Source: Clostridiales bacterium
GTDB lineage: Bacteria; Bacillota; Clostridia; Lachnospirales; Lachnospiraceae
Assembly: GCA_018372435.1 (NCBI GenBank)
Contig: JAHAJA010000007.1
Location: 107,612-171,611, forward strand
DNA: 64,000 nt
Direction of reading: 5' to 3'
Shown: positions 33,020 through 42,129 of the stretch, in pieces
Numbering within the stretch: the stretch's first letter is position 1
Layout of the letters: each line of letters opens with the position of its first letter
Made by a program: the position numbers and the translations under genes
Notes under the pieces: generated by a model
What the model was told of the DNA's origin: nothing
The model's input: the letters and a program-made list of their open reading frames with translations, nothing else
Databases searched by the model: none

Positions 33020-34249
33020 TCATTCTATGGTTTTCTGTTTTCCATATATCGAAGCATTTCCACTAAATACACGTGCAATTGCACATACAACTAAAAAGTA
33101 TGGCAAATATGTAAATCCAAATACCTCTGCTCCAATCAATACAGGCGCTAAAAATGTATTCGTTGCACTACCAAATACAGCTGCATATCCTAAAGCTGCA
33201 ATCATCATACTAGGAAGTCCCATAATTGAACCAAGCACACAGCCCAAACTCGCTCCTATAGAAAAAATAGGAGTAACCTCACCGCCTTGAAAACCAGCTG
33301 CCAAAGTCAGAATAGTTATTACTAGTTTTAACGCCCAGTCCCAGCCATAAATAGTCTGTCCAGAAAAACTTGCGCCAATTAGATTTGTACCAAGTCCTGC
33401 ATATCGACCGATACCAAACAGTAATATACATATTGAAATAATACAACCGAGAGTGGTGATTTTAATATATGGATTCTTTATCTTTTCTGAAAAAAACGAC
33501 TTAGTATATTTCAATCCTTGTGCAAAGGTTGCTCCCACCAATCCAAATAAAATCCCACAGACAACTAACTTAATTAAGACATTAGGTGTGAAATTCAGTG
33601 TATCCTGTAACACTACTGTAAATTTCTCAAGTCCACAAAGGTGAGCTGTAAAACTTGCCGTATATGAGGTAATCAAAACTGGAATTAATACAGAGTACTC
33701 CAACTTCCCTATTGTTAAAACCTCGAGTGCAAAAAAGGCTGCTGCTGCCGGTGTCTGAAATAACCCAGAAAAGCCAGCTGCCATACCAATAACGATCATC
33801 TCACGTCTTGAAGCAATCTTTGTTTTACTCTCTACTGCACTAGAGATAGTAGCTCCGATTTGGACTGCTACACCTTCGCGTCCAGCCGAACCTCCAAGTA
33901 AATGTGTGATCCAAGTGGACAGCATAACTAATGGGATTAGACGAAATGGTATTTTCTCTTTCTCATGATGTCCCACAGAAAAAACTAGTCCTATTCCTTG
34001 CATACACTCTGATCCAAACTTCTGATAAAGAAAAATCGTAAGGAAACCTCCAACTGTCAAAAATGGTATTAACCATAATACATGAGCATCTCTAAATGCT
34101 GTAATTCCCAATAGTATTCTTCCAAAAAAGGCATCTAATAAACCAACACTAATCCCTATAAGACATGCAAGTAAGCAAAGTACTAACTTCTTCTTAATTA
34201 TCGATATTCTTTCTTTCTTATTATGTAAGACTAAATAATTTATTTTCAT
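33020..34249 (-). CDS. ClC family ion channel/antiporter, fluoride-type signature
   Basis: About 409 residues. ATG 34249 has AAAGGTG upstream; the 46 extra codons of the open frame lack support. ClC motifs are visible but altered: GSECMQG at the GSGIP position, GSAGREGVAVQIG at GREGP, and GGEVTPIFSIGASLG. These wordings match the CLC-F subfamily of F-/H+ antiporters rather than chloride ClCs. It would expel fluoride across the membrane. No fluoride riboswitch was found upstream, so function as a chloride or fluoride carrier stays open. Confidence 0.85.
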   Translation of the reverse strand: MKINYLVLHNKKERISIIKKKLVLCLLACLIGISVGLLDAFFGRILLGITAFRDAHVLWLIPFLTVGGFLTIFLYQKFGSECMQGIGLVFSVGHHEKEKIPFRLIPLVMLSTWITHLLGGSAGREGVAVQIGATISSAVESKTKIASRREMIVIGMAAGFSGLFQTPAAAAFFALEVLTIGKLEYSVLIPVLITSYTASFTAHLCGLEKFTVVLQDTLNFTPNVLIKLVVCGILFGLVGATFAQGLKYTKSFFSEKIKNPYIKITTLGCIISICILLFGIGRYAGLGTNLIGASFSGQTIYGWDWALKLVITILTLAAGFQGGEVTPIFSIGASLGCVLGSIMGLPSMMIAALGYAAVFGSATNTFLAPVLIGAEVFGFTYLPYFLVVCAIARVFSGNASIYGKQKTIE

Positions 34250-34420
34250 TTGTTTCACCTTTAGTTTTAAATTAGAATGATTAAAAATTCCTACATCACT
34301 CAAAACTATACCCATTATATTCCTCAAAAGTAATTCTAGCAAGTCAACTTTTTTATAACCCTTTTCTCTCCTCCACTCCACAAACACTTCACAAATAAAT
34401 CATTATATTTAATATATTCC

Positions 34421-34449
34421 TTGACATAAAAAAAAACTTTGTATATCAT
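34421..34449 (+). promoter_or_regulatory. Promoter of the HD-GYP gene
   Basis: TTGACA (34421-34426), 17 bp, TATCAT (34444-34449), giving a leader of about 50 nt. Confidence 0.6.
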
Positions 34450-34507
34450 GTGTAAGTGAAAATTTTTATTTATTAAATAACTGAAGAAAAACGGGTAGAA
34501 GTTTACA

Positions 34508-35749
34508 ATGAAAGATTTGAAAACGGAAAATTTATTATCAATTATTAATACAACACTGAATTATATGAGTAAAGATTTGACAGGGCATTGTATGCGTGTG
34601 ACTTATAATTTAGTTTGTATCTTAAAAGACGATCCTAGGTTTACATATCAAGAAGTTTGTAAAATTGCTTGGACGGTTTTATATCATGATATTGGTATTT
34701 TAGAGGAACGATCTGTTAAGGATTTATTAGAAGAAGAGTTAGAGAAAAAGAATGGTGGCTTTTCTCATGCTGAATACGGATGTTTATTTGTTAAATATTT
34801 TAGTTCATTTCCGGAGTACTATGAAATTATTAAGTTCCATCATTCTTCATATAGAGAATTCAAAGATTTAGATATAGATGAAAAAATAAAAGATGTAATA
34901 GTGACATTAAAAGTAATAGATATCATTGATTTATATAATATATATAAGCAACAATTAGATATAGATAAAATCAAATGGGATGCATATGAAATTGCTATTG
35001 CAAAGAAAGTGAATTCTTATTTTGAAAATAAAAAAGAAATATCACAAAAAGAAATAGAAAATAATTTAGCAAGTTTTTTAGAAAATATGATACTGTCTCC
35101 AATTCAAAAGTATAAGATGTTGAAGATACTAGCTTATTCTTTTGATTTTAAAAGTCGTGTTACCGCTGTGCATTGTACAACAGTAGTAGAGACAAGTAGT
35201 ATGCTAGCGAAATTATTCGAAGTGGATGAGCGTACGTATAAAAACATATGTATGGGGGCTTTGCTTCATGATCTAGGTAAAATAGCAATTCCACATCATA
35301 TATTAGAGTCTACAGGAAAATTGAACGAAGAAGATTGGGCAATTATGAAATCTCATGTAACGATTACGGAAGAAATATTAAGTACCAATGTTGATAATGA
35401 TATTCTTCAGATTGCAATTAGACACCATGAAACATTGGATGGTATGGGGTATCCATATGGAATCATTGGTAGTCAGTTAACATTGCCACAAAGAATTGTT
35501 GCTGTTTCAGATATTGTAAGTGCTTTATCGCAAGAAAGAAGTTACAAATCACCTTTATCATTAGATAAGATATGTGGCATCTTGAATGGTATGTGTCAAA
35601 ATAATAAAATTTGCCCAGTAGTGTTACAAATGTTTTTAAAGAATAAAGATAAGATTTATAAAAGAATACTACACATAACTTATGAGACAAATATAATGTA
35701 TCAGAAGATAAATGAAGATTACAATGATGCTATGAGACAAAAGGTATGA
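34508..35749 (+). CDS. HD-GYP domain phosphodiesterase with a degenerate N-terminal HD domain
   Basis: 413 residues. Residues ~20-120 form a first HD-like domain (H27, HD at 60-61, FHHSSYREF at 110). Residues ~210-400 form an HD-GYP domain: H222, LLHDLGKIAIP (HD 254-255, K258), H283 and HHETLDGMGYP (306-315). The second is the likely active site for cyclic di-GMP or related cyclic dinucleotide hydrolysis. No sensor or receiver domain is obvious. The ribosome site is weak. Confidence 0.85.
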   Translation: MKDLKTENLLSIINTTLNYMSKDLTGHCMRVTYNLVCILKDDPRFTYQEVCKIAWTVLYHDIGILEERSVKDLLEEELEKKNGGFSHAEYGCLFVKYFSSFPEYYEIIKFHHSSYREFKDLDIDEKIKDVIVTLKVIDIIDLYNIYKQQLDIDKIKWDAYEIAIAKKVNSYFENKKEISQKEIENNLASFLENMILSPIQKYKMLKILAYSFDFKSRVTAVHCTTVVETSSMLAKLFEVDERTYKNICMGALLHDLGKIAIPHHILESTGKLNEEDWAIMKSHVTITEEILSTNVDNDILQIAIRHHETLDGMGYPYGIIGSQLTLPQRIVAVSDIVSALSQERSYKSPLSLDKICGILNGMCQNNKICPVVLQMFLKNKDKIYKRILHITYETNIMYQKINEDYNDAMRQKV

Positions 35750-35781
35750 CTTGTACTGCAGATTGCTCCCATACTTGGCGT

Positions 35782-35819
35782 ACTAAAACCGTATCACTTA
35801 GTTGTGATACGGTTTTAGT
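35782..35819. terminator. Perfect 16-bp bidirectional terminator
   Basis: ACTAAAACCGTATCAC pairs with GTGATACGGTTTTAGT around a 6-nt loop. The last codons and stop of the minus-strand TIM-barrel gene (stop 35798-35800) lie inside it. Confidence 0.85.
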
Positions 35820-36769
35820 GCACTGATTTTCTTAAGATAAGCTTCATGCTCTTCCCGGTTTCTGGTAATGAATTCATACGTGATATATTCAGGTTTCATT
35901 CCCTCTATAAACTCTTCCAGACCTTCACAGACAAAAGGTTTGTGTTCATCCAATTGAAAGATATATTCATAAACCTGATACATTCGTTCCCAATAGTCCT
36001 GTTTCAGTTCAACTTTACTATCGCTTATTCTTTTTGCCCTTTCACCAGACAAAGACTGATGAAGATGGAACCCCTTAATATATTGTTGCAATGAACTATG
36101 TTCCGTAACAACTGTTCTGATATATTGTAAGGCTTCTTCCGGTGTCTTTAATTCTTGATTCGTATTCATAAGATGCCCTGTATCAAGCATAAGTCCTTTT
36201 TTTGCATAGTTCACTCCATCAATTAGTCTTTTTGTTATTAACGGATTCTTATAATTTAATCCTGGCCACCATAAGTTTTCCATTAAGAAATCAAACTGAT
36301 AGCCTTTACCATCTAACAATTCGTTTATTAAACTACAAGATACATCAATAACTTCCTCATCCGAATGATTGAACTTACCAATAAACGATTCCTCAATCGA
36401 CACATCGCAAATATGAAATACAACATACTTAGCTCCAATGCAATCTGCGAACTCTAATTGTTCGTTATATAATTTTAATAAGGCAGACTTATCTGAGCCT
36501 CCATAGATTTGTTCTACTACTTCCATGGTTCCATATTCTTTTAACACCTTATCCATGTCACCTTTGTAAAAATCCACCCATGTATTAAAAAAAGGAAGAT
36601 GCATCCCCATAATCATATCCTGATGTAGATACTTATCCTGTAGTTCCTGTACTTTTTGCAATTCAATTCCATCTATCCCGTACTTAGAATAAAATTGAAT
36701 TAAATCTTCTTTATCTGCAAAACGCTCAAGTTCTGAATCATAATTAACTAAATTAATCATTCGAAGCAT
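35798..36769 (-). CDS. TIM-barrel sugar-phosphate isomerase/epimerase-like protein
   Basis: About 323 residues of the xylose isomerase-like TIM-barrel fold. Likely metal ligands are H in YVVFHICD, E in FLMENLWW, D and H in LMLDTGHLM, H in FHLHQSL and E in FVCEGLEE. ATG 36769 has AGGTG upstream; GTG 36778 is the alternative. Substrate unknown. It ends inside its own terminator hairpin. Confidence 0.8.
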   Translation of the reverse strand: MLRMINLVNYDSELERFADKEDLIQFYSKYGIDGIELQKVQELQDKYLHQDMIMGMHLPFFNTWVDFYKGDMDKVLKEYGTMEVVEQIYGGSDKSALLKLYNEQLEFADCIGAKYVVFHICDVSIEESFIGKFNHSDEEVIDVSCSLINELLDGKGYQFDFLMENLWWPGLNYKNPLITKRLIDGVNYAKKGLMLDTGHLMNTNQELKTPEEALQYIRTVVTEHSSLQQYIKGFHLHQSLSGERAKRISDSKVELKQDYWERMYQVYEYIFQLDEHKPFVCEGLEEFIEGMKPEYITYEFITRNREEHEAYLKKISALKPYHN

Positions 36770-36903
36770 CTTATTCACCTATTAGTTTTCTTAATATTGT
36801 TATTCATTAGCATTATGCTAATACTGTTCATAATATTCATCTAAGATACTCTTTATCAGTAGACGCTGTCTTAGCGTGTGTGTTGAGATGTACCTCTTGA
36901 GTA

Positions 36904-37287
36904 TCAAACCGTTATCTCAATCTGATTTCCCTCAATTCCTATAATGCAACTTTCATAATACCCATCACCTGTAGTTCTTGGTCCACTTATCACATTATAT
37001 CCATCTGATTTCAATTTCATTGTTAGCATATCAACTTGTTCTATACTTCCTACACTAAATGCTAAGTGAATATAACCAGTTCTTGTCAACGTTTTCTCAC
37101 CGTCTTCCATTTGCGGTTTTTTCATAATTTCTAAACGTGCTCCATCGTCAAATGTTAGGAAATATGATTTAAAATTCGTGTTTGGGTTATGATATCCAGT
37201 ATTTGATTTGGCATCAAAATACTTCTCAAAAAAACTCTTGGCTTTCTCTAAATCGTTTACATACATCGCAATATGTTCTATCTTCAT
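36904..37287 (-). CDS. VOC family (glyoxalase-like) protein
   Basis: 127 residues with two babbab repeats: KIEHIAMYVNDLEKAKSFFEKYF and YIHLAFSVGSIEQVDMLTMKLKSDG, then GYYESCIIGIEGNQIEI. The metal ligands H5, E (LEIMKK), H (IHLAF) and E (NQIEI) are in place, as in lactoylglutathione lyase-like and fosfomycin-type VOC enzymes. ATGAGGA precedes the ATG. Confidence 0.85.
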   Translation of the reverse strand: MKIEHIAMYVNDLEKAKSFFEKYFDAKSNTGYHNPNTNFKSYFLTFDDGARLEIMKKPQMEDGEKTLTRTGYIHLAFSVGSIEQVDMLTMKLKSDGYNVISGPRTTGDGYYESCIIGIEGNQIEITV

Positions 37288-37368
37288 AATATCCTCATTT
37301 CCACAAAGTATTGTTACTATTTCTGATATTGTAAGTGTTTTATCCCTAGACAGAAGTGACTAACACCT

Positions 37369-37719
37369 TTATTTATCATTATCTGTTCCAAATTTATTCA
37401 ACAGGTTACGGTTTAATTTATCACGGTAATTATCGGTCCATTTTTTCGTGTCACGTATAAACTCATCACAAAATCCAGCAACATCTTCTCCTGTCACTTC
37501 AAGAACATGCTTGCCCTCTGCTGCGCTAGTCTCAAATAACTCTATCAATTCCTGCTGAGCTTTCAACATATCAGAACCGTCTCCTCCCGCGAAACCCCAC
37601 ATGTACCCCTGTATTTTTTCAAATACAAATCTATAATCTTCTGGCATTGCTTCTATTCTTGCCATTTGCTCTTTATACTCTTTTTTGTCACCAATCATTT
37701 TTTGAATAAGCTTTATCAA
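37369..37719 (-). CDS. DUF1048 family protein (second copy)
   Basis: 116 residues. DUF1048 wording is clear: MIGDKKEYKEQMARIEAMPEDYRFVFEKIQGYMW and GEDVAGFCDEFIRDTKKWTDNYRDKLNRNL. It starts at TTG 37719 with GGAGGGG at good spacing. It lies one base from the sister copy upstream and is the last gene of the PadR-DUF1048-DUF1048 unit. The family is helical and soluble; function unknown. Confidence 0.85.
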   Translation of the reverse strand: MIKLIQKMIGDKKEYKEQMARIEAMPEDYRFVFEKIQGYMWGFAGGDGSDMLKAQQELIELFETSAAEGKHVLEVTGEDVAGFCDEFIRDTKKWTDNYRDKLNRNLLNKFGTDNDK

Positions 37720-37721
37720 TA

Positions 37722-38075
37722 TTATTGCCCCTCCTTATTAAATTTTTCCATAATTTCTTTATTTAGTTTTTCTCGCAATGTCTCAGAATCAGTAATATGT
37801 GCACGCATAAATTCATCACAAAACTTATCCACATCACTTCCAATAACATCAATGACCTTTCTTCCATCTGCCGAGCTAACTTCAAATAAATCTACTAAAT
37901 CCGTAAACATGGTCATGTCACCGTCAGGTGCGCCAACAGTATACATATACTTTTGTATTTCTTTTAATGCAAATCTATACTCTTTTGGTAATGCATCAAC
38001 CCTCTTCATCATTTGTTTATATTCACGTTTCTCATCTAAGTCTCCTATTACCAATTTAATAAAATTATCAATCAT
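37722..38075 (-). CDS. DUF1048 family protein (first copy)
   Basis: 117 residues, ~45% alike with the neighbouring copy by eye: IGDLDEKREYKQMMKRVDALPKEYRFALKEIQKYMY and GSDVDKFCDEFMRAHITDSETLREKLNKEI. AGAGGAG precedes the ATG, which overlaps the PadR stop region, so the three genes are translationally coupled. DUF1048 proteins often accompany PadR regulators and have no known activity. Confidence 0.85.
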   Translation of the reverse strand: MIDNFIKLVIGDLDEKREYKQMMKRVDALPKEYRFALKEIQKYMYTVGAPDGDMTMFTDLVDLFEVSSADGRKVIDVIGSDVDKFCDEFMRAHITDSETLREKLNKEIMEKFNKEGQ

Positions 38076-38400
38076 TTTTTCTCTCCTCTTTTAATTGATT
38101 TATTTTGGTCGCAACAAATTCCCATTTTTCCCAGAACTTATTTAACTCTTTGCGTCCCGCATCATTTAAAGTAAAAAACTTTCGCGGCGGTCCCAACTCG
38201 GATTTCTTTTTCGTAATTTCCACTAATTTATTTTTCTCTAAGCGCAACAAGATAGTATATACAGTCCCATCTACAACATCTGAAAATCCAATCTCATTCA
38301 GCCTCCTAGTAATCTCGTAACCATATGTTTCCTTATGACTGATTATCTCAAGTACACAGCCTTCTAATACACCTTTTAGCATTTCTGTAATATTTTCCAA
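38068..38400 (-). CDS. PadR family transcriptional regulator
   Basis: About 110 residues. The PadR winged helix is clear: ITEMLKGVLEGCVLEIISHKETYGYEITRRLNEIGFSDVVDGTVYTILLRLEKNKLVEI, then GPPRKFFTLNDAGRKEL. TTG 38400 is preferred because GAGGTG lies six bases upstream; GTG 38409 overlaps that site. It probably represses itself and the two DUF1048 genes through the palindrome at 38423-38447. Confidence 0.9.
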   Translation of the reverse strand: MENITEMLKGVLEGCVLEIISHKETYGYEITRRLNEIGFSDVVDGTVYTILLRLEKNKLVEITKKKSELGPPRKFFTLNDAGRKELNKFWEKWEFVATKINQLKEERKND

Positions 38401-38422
38401 ATAAGTCACCTCTTCACTATCT

Positions 38423-38447
38423 AGTATTACTTGTATTCAGTAATACT
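38423..38447 (-). promoter_or_regulatory. Candidate PadR operator
   Basis: AGTATTAC (38423-38430) and GTAATACT (38440-38447) flank 9 nt, 23 bp upstream of the PadR start. A second AGTAT-N12-ATACT pair lies at 38462-38483. Confidence 0.65.
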
Positions 38448-38502
38448 TACTACTGCTATATAGTATCACTTACTAGTTATACTGTCAATACATAATTAAA
38501 AA

Positions 38503-38522
38503 GTAGGAGCATCTGCTCCTAC
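38503..38522 (-). terminator. Terminator of the GNAT gene at 38604
   Basis: GTAGGAGCA-TC-TGCTCCTAC hairpin; on the minus strand TTTTTAATT follows. Confidence 0.75.
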
Positions 38523-38603
38523 CCTTGAAGTTCTTTCTATAAATAAGTTCTTACTATAAATAATTTTTTACTACTCAATAAATTCCTATATAATTTTTAG
38601 TAT

Positions 38604-39482
38604 TTATCTAATCACTTTGCTATATGCAATTACATCTATGCACTTGTTAAATCCCACACTACTATACAATTCTATAGCTGCTCCATTATTTGCCGATGTA
38701 TCAACATATGCATAATTAAATCCACGCTCTTTTAATTTGTTAAGTCCATACTGGATTGCCCTTGTCGAAATACCTTTTCTCCGATACACATTAATACAAG
38801 CTACTGGATTTAGCATTGCAGTATTACTTTCTACATCTAGCCACCATGAATAATATCCCATAAGATTACCTGCTACCTTGTCGACGACAACAAAATCTAA
38901 AACGTGTTTCGCGTCATCCGTATTCAGATATTTTTCGAATCTATCCTTAGTAATCATTGATCCTGTTGGTAATGAAGAATACTTCACCCTTTCGTCAATA
39001 TCCTGCTCGCTTATAATCCTTATTACTTCTAAATCCCATTGTACTTCTTCTGGACGATAATTATTTAAATCGATCGTAGCTGAATATGTTTCCTCTCCCT
39101 CACTGGCGTATCCTAATTCAATTAACCGCTCCTTAATTAAATTATCATTGCATACTGTACGAATACTTTGCCCTTTCTTAAACATCGCCTCAATCTGTGG
39201 TACAATTTCTACTATCTGTTCTCTCCAGTCAGATAAAAGCCACATATTATATTTATAATCCTCCAGATAAACAAGAGCATACCCTACTAGATGATTCTCT
39301 AGATAAATCAACTTTCCATATCCATAAATCTCATCATTTTTGTTTCCAAAAAAATATCGATCTATGCCAATCCCCCCAAAATGACAGTGCCAACACTCTG
39401 GCGTCTCTTTACAAATTAAACTCTCAACAGATAGTAGTAACTGATAGTCTTCTTCATTTTTTACTGGTACTATTTGAACCAT
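38604..39482 (-). CDS. Tandem-domain GNAT acetyltransferase
   Basis: About 292 residues. ATG 39482 is chosen for the GGGGGAG just upstream. The first ~140 residues resemble a degenerate GNAT half (LIYLENHLVGYALVYLED). The second half has VVVDKVAGNLMGYYSWWLD, the acetyl-CoA region PVACINVYRRKGISTRAIQYGL and DTSANNGAAIELYSSVGF, so it is probably active. Substrate unknown. Confidence 0.82.
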   Translation of the reverse strand: MVQIVPVKNEEDYQLLLSVESLICKETPECWHCHFGGIGIDRYFFGNKNDEIYGYGKLIYLENHLVGYALVYLEDYKYNMWLLSDWREQIVEIVPQIEAMFKKGQSIRTVCNDNLIKERLIELGYASEGEETYSATIDLNNYRPEEVQWDLEVIRIISEQDIDERVKYSSLPTGSMITKDRFEKYLNTDDAKHVLDFVVVDKVAGNLMGYYSWWLDVESNTAMLNPVACINVYRRKGISTRAIQYGLNKLKERGFNYAYVDTSANNGAAIELYSSVGFNKCIDVIAYSKVIR

Positions 39483-39608
39483 ACTTTCAACTCCCCCTTC
39501 CAACTATCTCCTATTATACTTCGCTCAGGGATCGCTGCCAATCCAAAATCCAACAAATTATGTTCTTCTTTAACACCCCTTTTCTACCGTACACTCCACA
39601 TAAGAAAA

Positions 39609-39626
39609 GAGCGCTATCACGCGCTC
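39609..39626 (-). terminator. Terminator of the DUF2200 gene
   Basis: GAGCGC pairs with GCGCTC across TATCAC; minus-strand TTTTCTT follows. Confidence 0.65.
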
Positions 39627-39701
39627 ATTTCTTATTGGTGATACGGTTCCCCATATCATATAACTGACTAGTTCGTTGTTTACATAAACAATCTTGTTTA
39701 A

Positions 39702-40052
39702 TTACTTCCGTAAAATCTTATCCATTGCTTTTCCCTTGGCTAATTCATCTATCAACTTATCCAGATATCGAATTTCCTTCATAGTTGGTTCTTCAATGTC
39801 TTCTACTCGGACACCGCAAACTACACCTTTGATTAAAGCCCTAGAAGGGTTCAGCTTAGGAGCCTGCTCAAAGAAGGTTTCAAAGTCAGTCTGTTTTTCT
39901 AATTGTTCTACTAACCCTTCCTGGCTATATCCTGTCAGCCAACAGATGATTTCGTCTACTTCTGTTTTCGTCCGTCCTTTTCTTTCCGCTTTCGCAACAT
40001 AATGGGGATAGACACTAGCAAAGCTCATTGTATATATATTATGTTTAGTCAT
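39702..40052 (-). CDS. DUF2200 family protein
   Basis: 116 residues with the family wording HNIYTMSFASVYPHYVAKAERKGRTKTEVDEIICWLTGYSQ and APKLNPSRALIKGVVCGVRVEDIEEPTMKEIRYLDKLIDELAKGK. It is a soluble helical protein of unknown function that occurs in many bacteria. AAGGAGG precedes the ATG. It stands alone. Confidence 0.88.
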   Translation of the reverse strand: MTKHNIYTMSFASVYPHYVAKAERKGRTKTEVDEIICWLTGYSQEGLVEQLEKQTDFETFFEQAPKLNPSRALIKGVVCGVRVEDIEEPTMKEIRYLDKLIDELAKGKAMDKILRK

Positions 40053-40155
40053 GTTTCCTCCTTTTTATAAAGTTTCCTTTATTGTATTACGAATAATATT
40101 TATATTCAAATTAAATTCGCCTGTATTTTATTCATACATTTTATTAGACAATAAA

Positions 40156-40174
40156 CCCTCTAATATCTAGAGGG
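40156..40174 (-). terminator. Terminator of the CcdA-TlpA gene
   Basis: CCCTCTA (40156-40162) pairs with TAGAGGG (40168-40174); minus-strand TTTATT follows. Confidence 0.6.
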
Positions 40175-40204
40175 CCGTGTCATTTTAATATAATTATTAT
40201 ACCA

Positions 40205-41434
40205 CTATCTTTCTTCTTCTATTAAAGACTTCATAGTTTCTTTATTCATAGCACCTGGAATATATCTTGTTATAAATCCTTCTTTATTAATGATAAATGT
40301 GGATGGAAATGCACTTATCCCATATCCATAAACCATTGAGGCTTCATCATCAAAAACTACTGGGAATTTGTGATCATTTTCTTCTAAGAAATTCTTAATA
40401 TGTTCTTCTGATCCTTCTCTTCCTAAATTAGGTGCTGCCACTCCAAGTATGACTACATCATCTTGATTCTTATTATACTCTTCATACAATTCATCAATAT
40501 ACGGCATTTCTTCTTTACATGGTGGACACCAAGTTGCCCAGATATTTAGGAAAACTACCTTGCCTTTATACTCACTAAGTGTATGTGTTTCTCCATACTG
40601 ATCATATAGCGTGAAATCTATTGGTAACAATCCACTGTCTTCATTTGTTTCGTCTGTTTCATCAACTTCATCTGCTTCACCTTTTTCATTGTCTTCATCA
40701 TTTACAGTTTGACTACTTTGACTTTGATAATTATTTTTATATGCTAATGTTCTATTTATATTAGTAACTCCATTTATCAACATAATTACACCAGCAATTA
40801 TAATAAAAGCACCGCTTAGCTTTTTAATTTCGTTCATATACTTTTTAATTGCATTAAACCTTTTATAAAGTTTACTATAAAATAAAGATGCAATTATAAA
40901 TGGTACTATAAATCCAATCGTGTAAGTTAATATTAATAAATTTGATGTAACAATATTGTCTGAACCTGATGCCATAACAAGTACTGATGCCAAAATAGGC
41001 CCAATACAAGGTGTCCATCCGAAACTAAATGTAAAACCTAATACAAATGCTGAAAACGAAGACATCTTATTATGCTTAACATTTAATTTCTTTTCTCTAT
41101 TTAACAAATCAATTTTTATTATTCCCATATGGAATAATCCCATAATGATTATTATAAATCCACCTAAAATCATTATAATATATTTGTTATTATTAAAGAA
41201 TGAGCTTAAAACACTTATTGATGAACCTAATATAAAAAATGTAGTAGAAATACCTAGTACGAATAATATGGTATTCTTTATTAATACTTTACTCTTAAAA
41301 TCTGAACTCTGTATATCATCTATACTACTATTAGATAACATACTTAAATAAATCGGCAATATAGGTAAAATACAAGGCGAAAAAATTGATAAAATCCCTT
41401 CTACAAAAACTATAAAAAAATTAATATTCTCCAA
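40205..41434 (-). CDS. CcdA-TlpA fusion: membrane thiol transporter with extracytoplasmic thioredoxin
   Basis: 409 residues. Residues 1-225 form a six-span CcdA/DsbD-beta domain with paired Cys at FSPC (C21) and GWTPC (C143). An acidic linker (DEDNEKGEADEVDETDE, ~246-265) leads to a TlpA/ResA-like domain with WCPPC (C303-C306) facing outside. It should carry reducing power from cytoplasmic thioredoxin to extracytoplasmic thiols. TTG start at 41434 with AGGAGG upstream. Next gene upstream is a small anchored protein 26 bp away. Confidence 0.9.
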   Translation of the reverse strand: MENINFFIVFVEGILSIFSPCILPILPIYLSMLSNSSIDDIQSSDFKSKVLIKNTILFVLGISTTFFILGSSISVLSSFFNNNKYIIMILGGFIIIIMGLFHMGIIKIDLLNREKKLNVKHNKMSSFSAFVLGFTFSFGWTPCIGPILASVLVMASGSDNIVTSNLLILTYTIGFIVPFIIASLFYSKLYKRFNAIKKYMNEIKKLSGAFIIIAGVIMLINGVTNINRTLAYKNNYQSQSSQTVNDEDNEKGEADEVDETDETNEDSGLLPIDFTLYDQYGETHTLSEYKGKVVFLNIWATWCPPCKEEMPYIDELYEEYNKNQDDVVILGVAAPNLGREGSEEHIKNFLEENDHKFPVVFDDEASMVYGYGISAFPSTFIINKEGFITRYIPGAMNKETMKSLIEEER

Positions 41435-41460
41435 AACATCTCCTCCTATTGTTACTGTTA

Positions 41461-41937
41461 TTATTTTTCGTTTTTCTCAATTCCACATCCTATTCCTATT
41501 AATATTTCTTCAAATAACTTATCTTCATTGATTTTATTTATGTCCTCTACAACTCTAATTGCACCTACTAAACTATAGTCAATTATTATTCCGTAATTTT
41601 TATCTGTATCTAATTTGGCCTTTGTTGAAAACTTATCATCTATATATTCCATAGGAATCATACTTCCATCTGAAGGATCTATTATATATACATTCCTGTC
41701 CGAACTTACTTCTTCAAGATTAATAGTAAAATTGTCTTGAACCTTAGCAACGGTAACAAAACTGTCTAAGTATTTTCCATCGTATTTTTTCTTAATTACA
41801 TCTTTTTCACTTATTTCAAAGGAATAACCTGATACAATCTTTCTACTACTTCTTCCAGAATTAACTACAATTCCTATAATTCCTCCTGCTATAACAACTA
41901 CTATTAGAATAATTATTGTAAATTTTTTTCTATTCAT
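41461..41937 (-). CDS. Membrane-anchored hypothetical protein
   Basis: About 158 residues. One N-terminal span (FTIIILIVVVIAGGIIGIVV) then a soluble extracytoplasmic part with no recognised motif; it holds a single Cys (GIGCGIEKN near the end). Start is ATG 41937 with GTGGTG upstream, or TTG 41940. It is 26 bp upstream of the CcdA-TlpA gene and may be its client or partner. Confidence 0.65.
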   Translation of the reverse strand: MNRKKFTIIILIVVVIAGGIIGIVVNSGRSSRKIVSGYSFEISEKDVIKKKYDGKYLDSFVTVAKVQDNFTINLEEVSSDRNVYIIDPSDGSMIPMEYIDDKFSTKAKLDTDKNYGIIIDYSLVGAIRVVEDINKINEDKLFEEILIGIGCGIEKNEK

Positions 41938-42052
41938 CAAATCACCACACTATTAATTAATCATCTTCATCAGGTAAACTTTGGTCGATAATATAAATAT
42001 TATTAAATAGATGTGTAGAAAATATGTAAATCGAACAAATAGTTGATACAAG

Positions 42053-42096
42053 AAAAAAGACATATGAAAACCATCAAAGATTTCAAATGTCTTTTT
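42053..42096. terminator. Bidirectional terminator
   Basis: AAAAAGACAT plus TGAAA pairs with TTTCA plus ATGTCTTTTT; it lies downstream of the Ltp-repeat gene. Confidence 0.7.
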
Positions 42097-42129
42097 CAAG
42101 TAAAGCTCATCCACTACAATTACATAACT

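Noticed and set aside
34250..34460. Fluoride riboswitch before the ClC gene
   Set aside because: The conserved GGNGAUGG start and CUGAUG-type closing segments are not found; a lone GATGTAGGA is not enough.
39197..39667. 156-codon plus-strand frame
   Set aside because: Mostly antisense to the GNAT gene; no ribosome site or recognisable domain.
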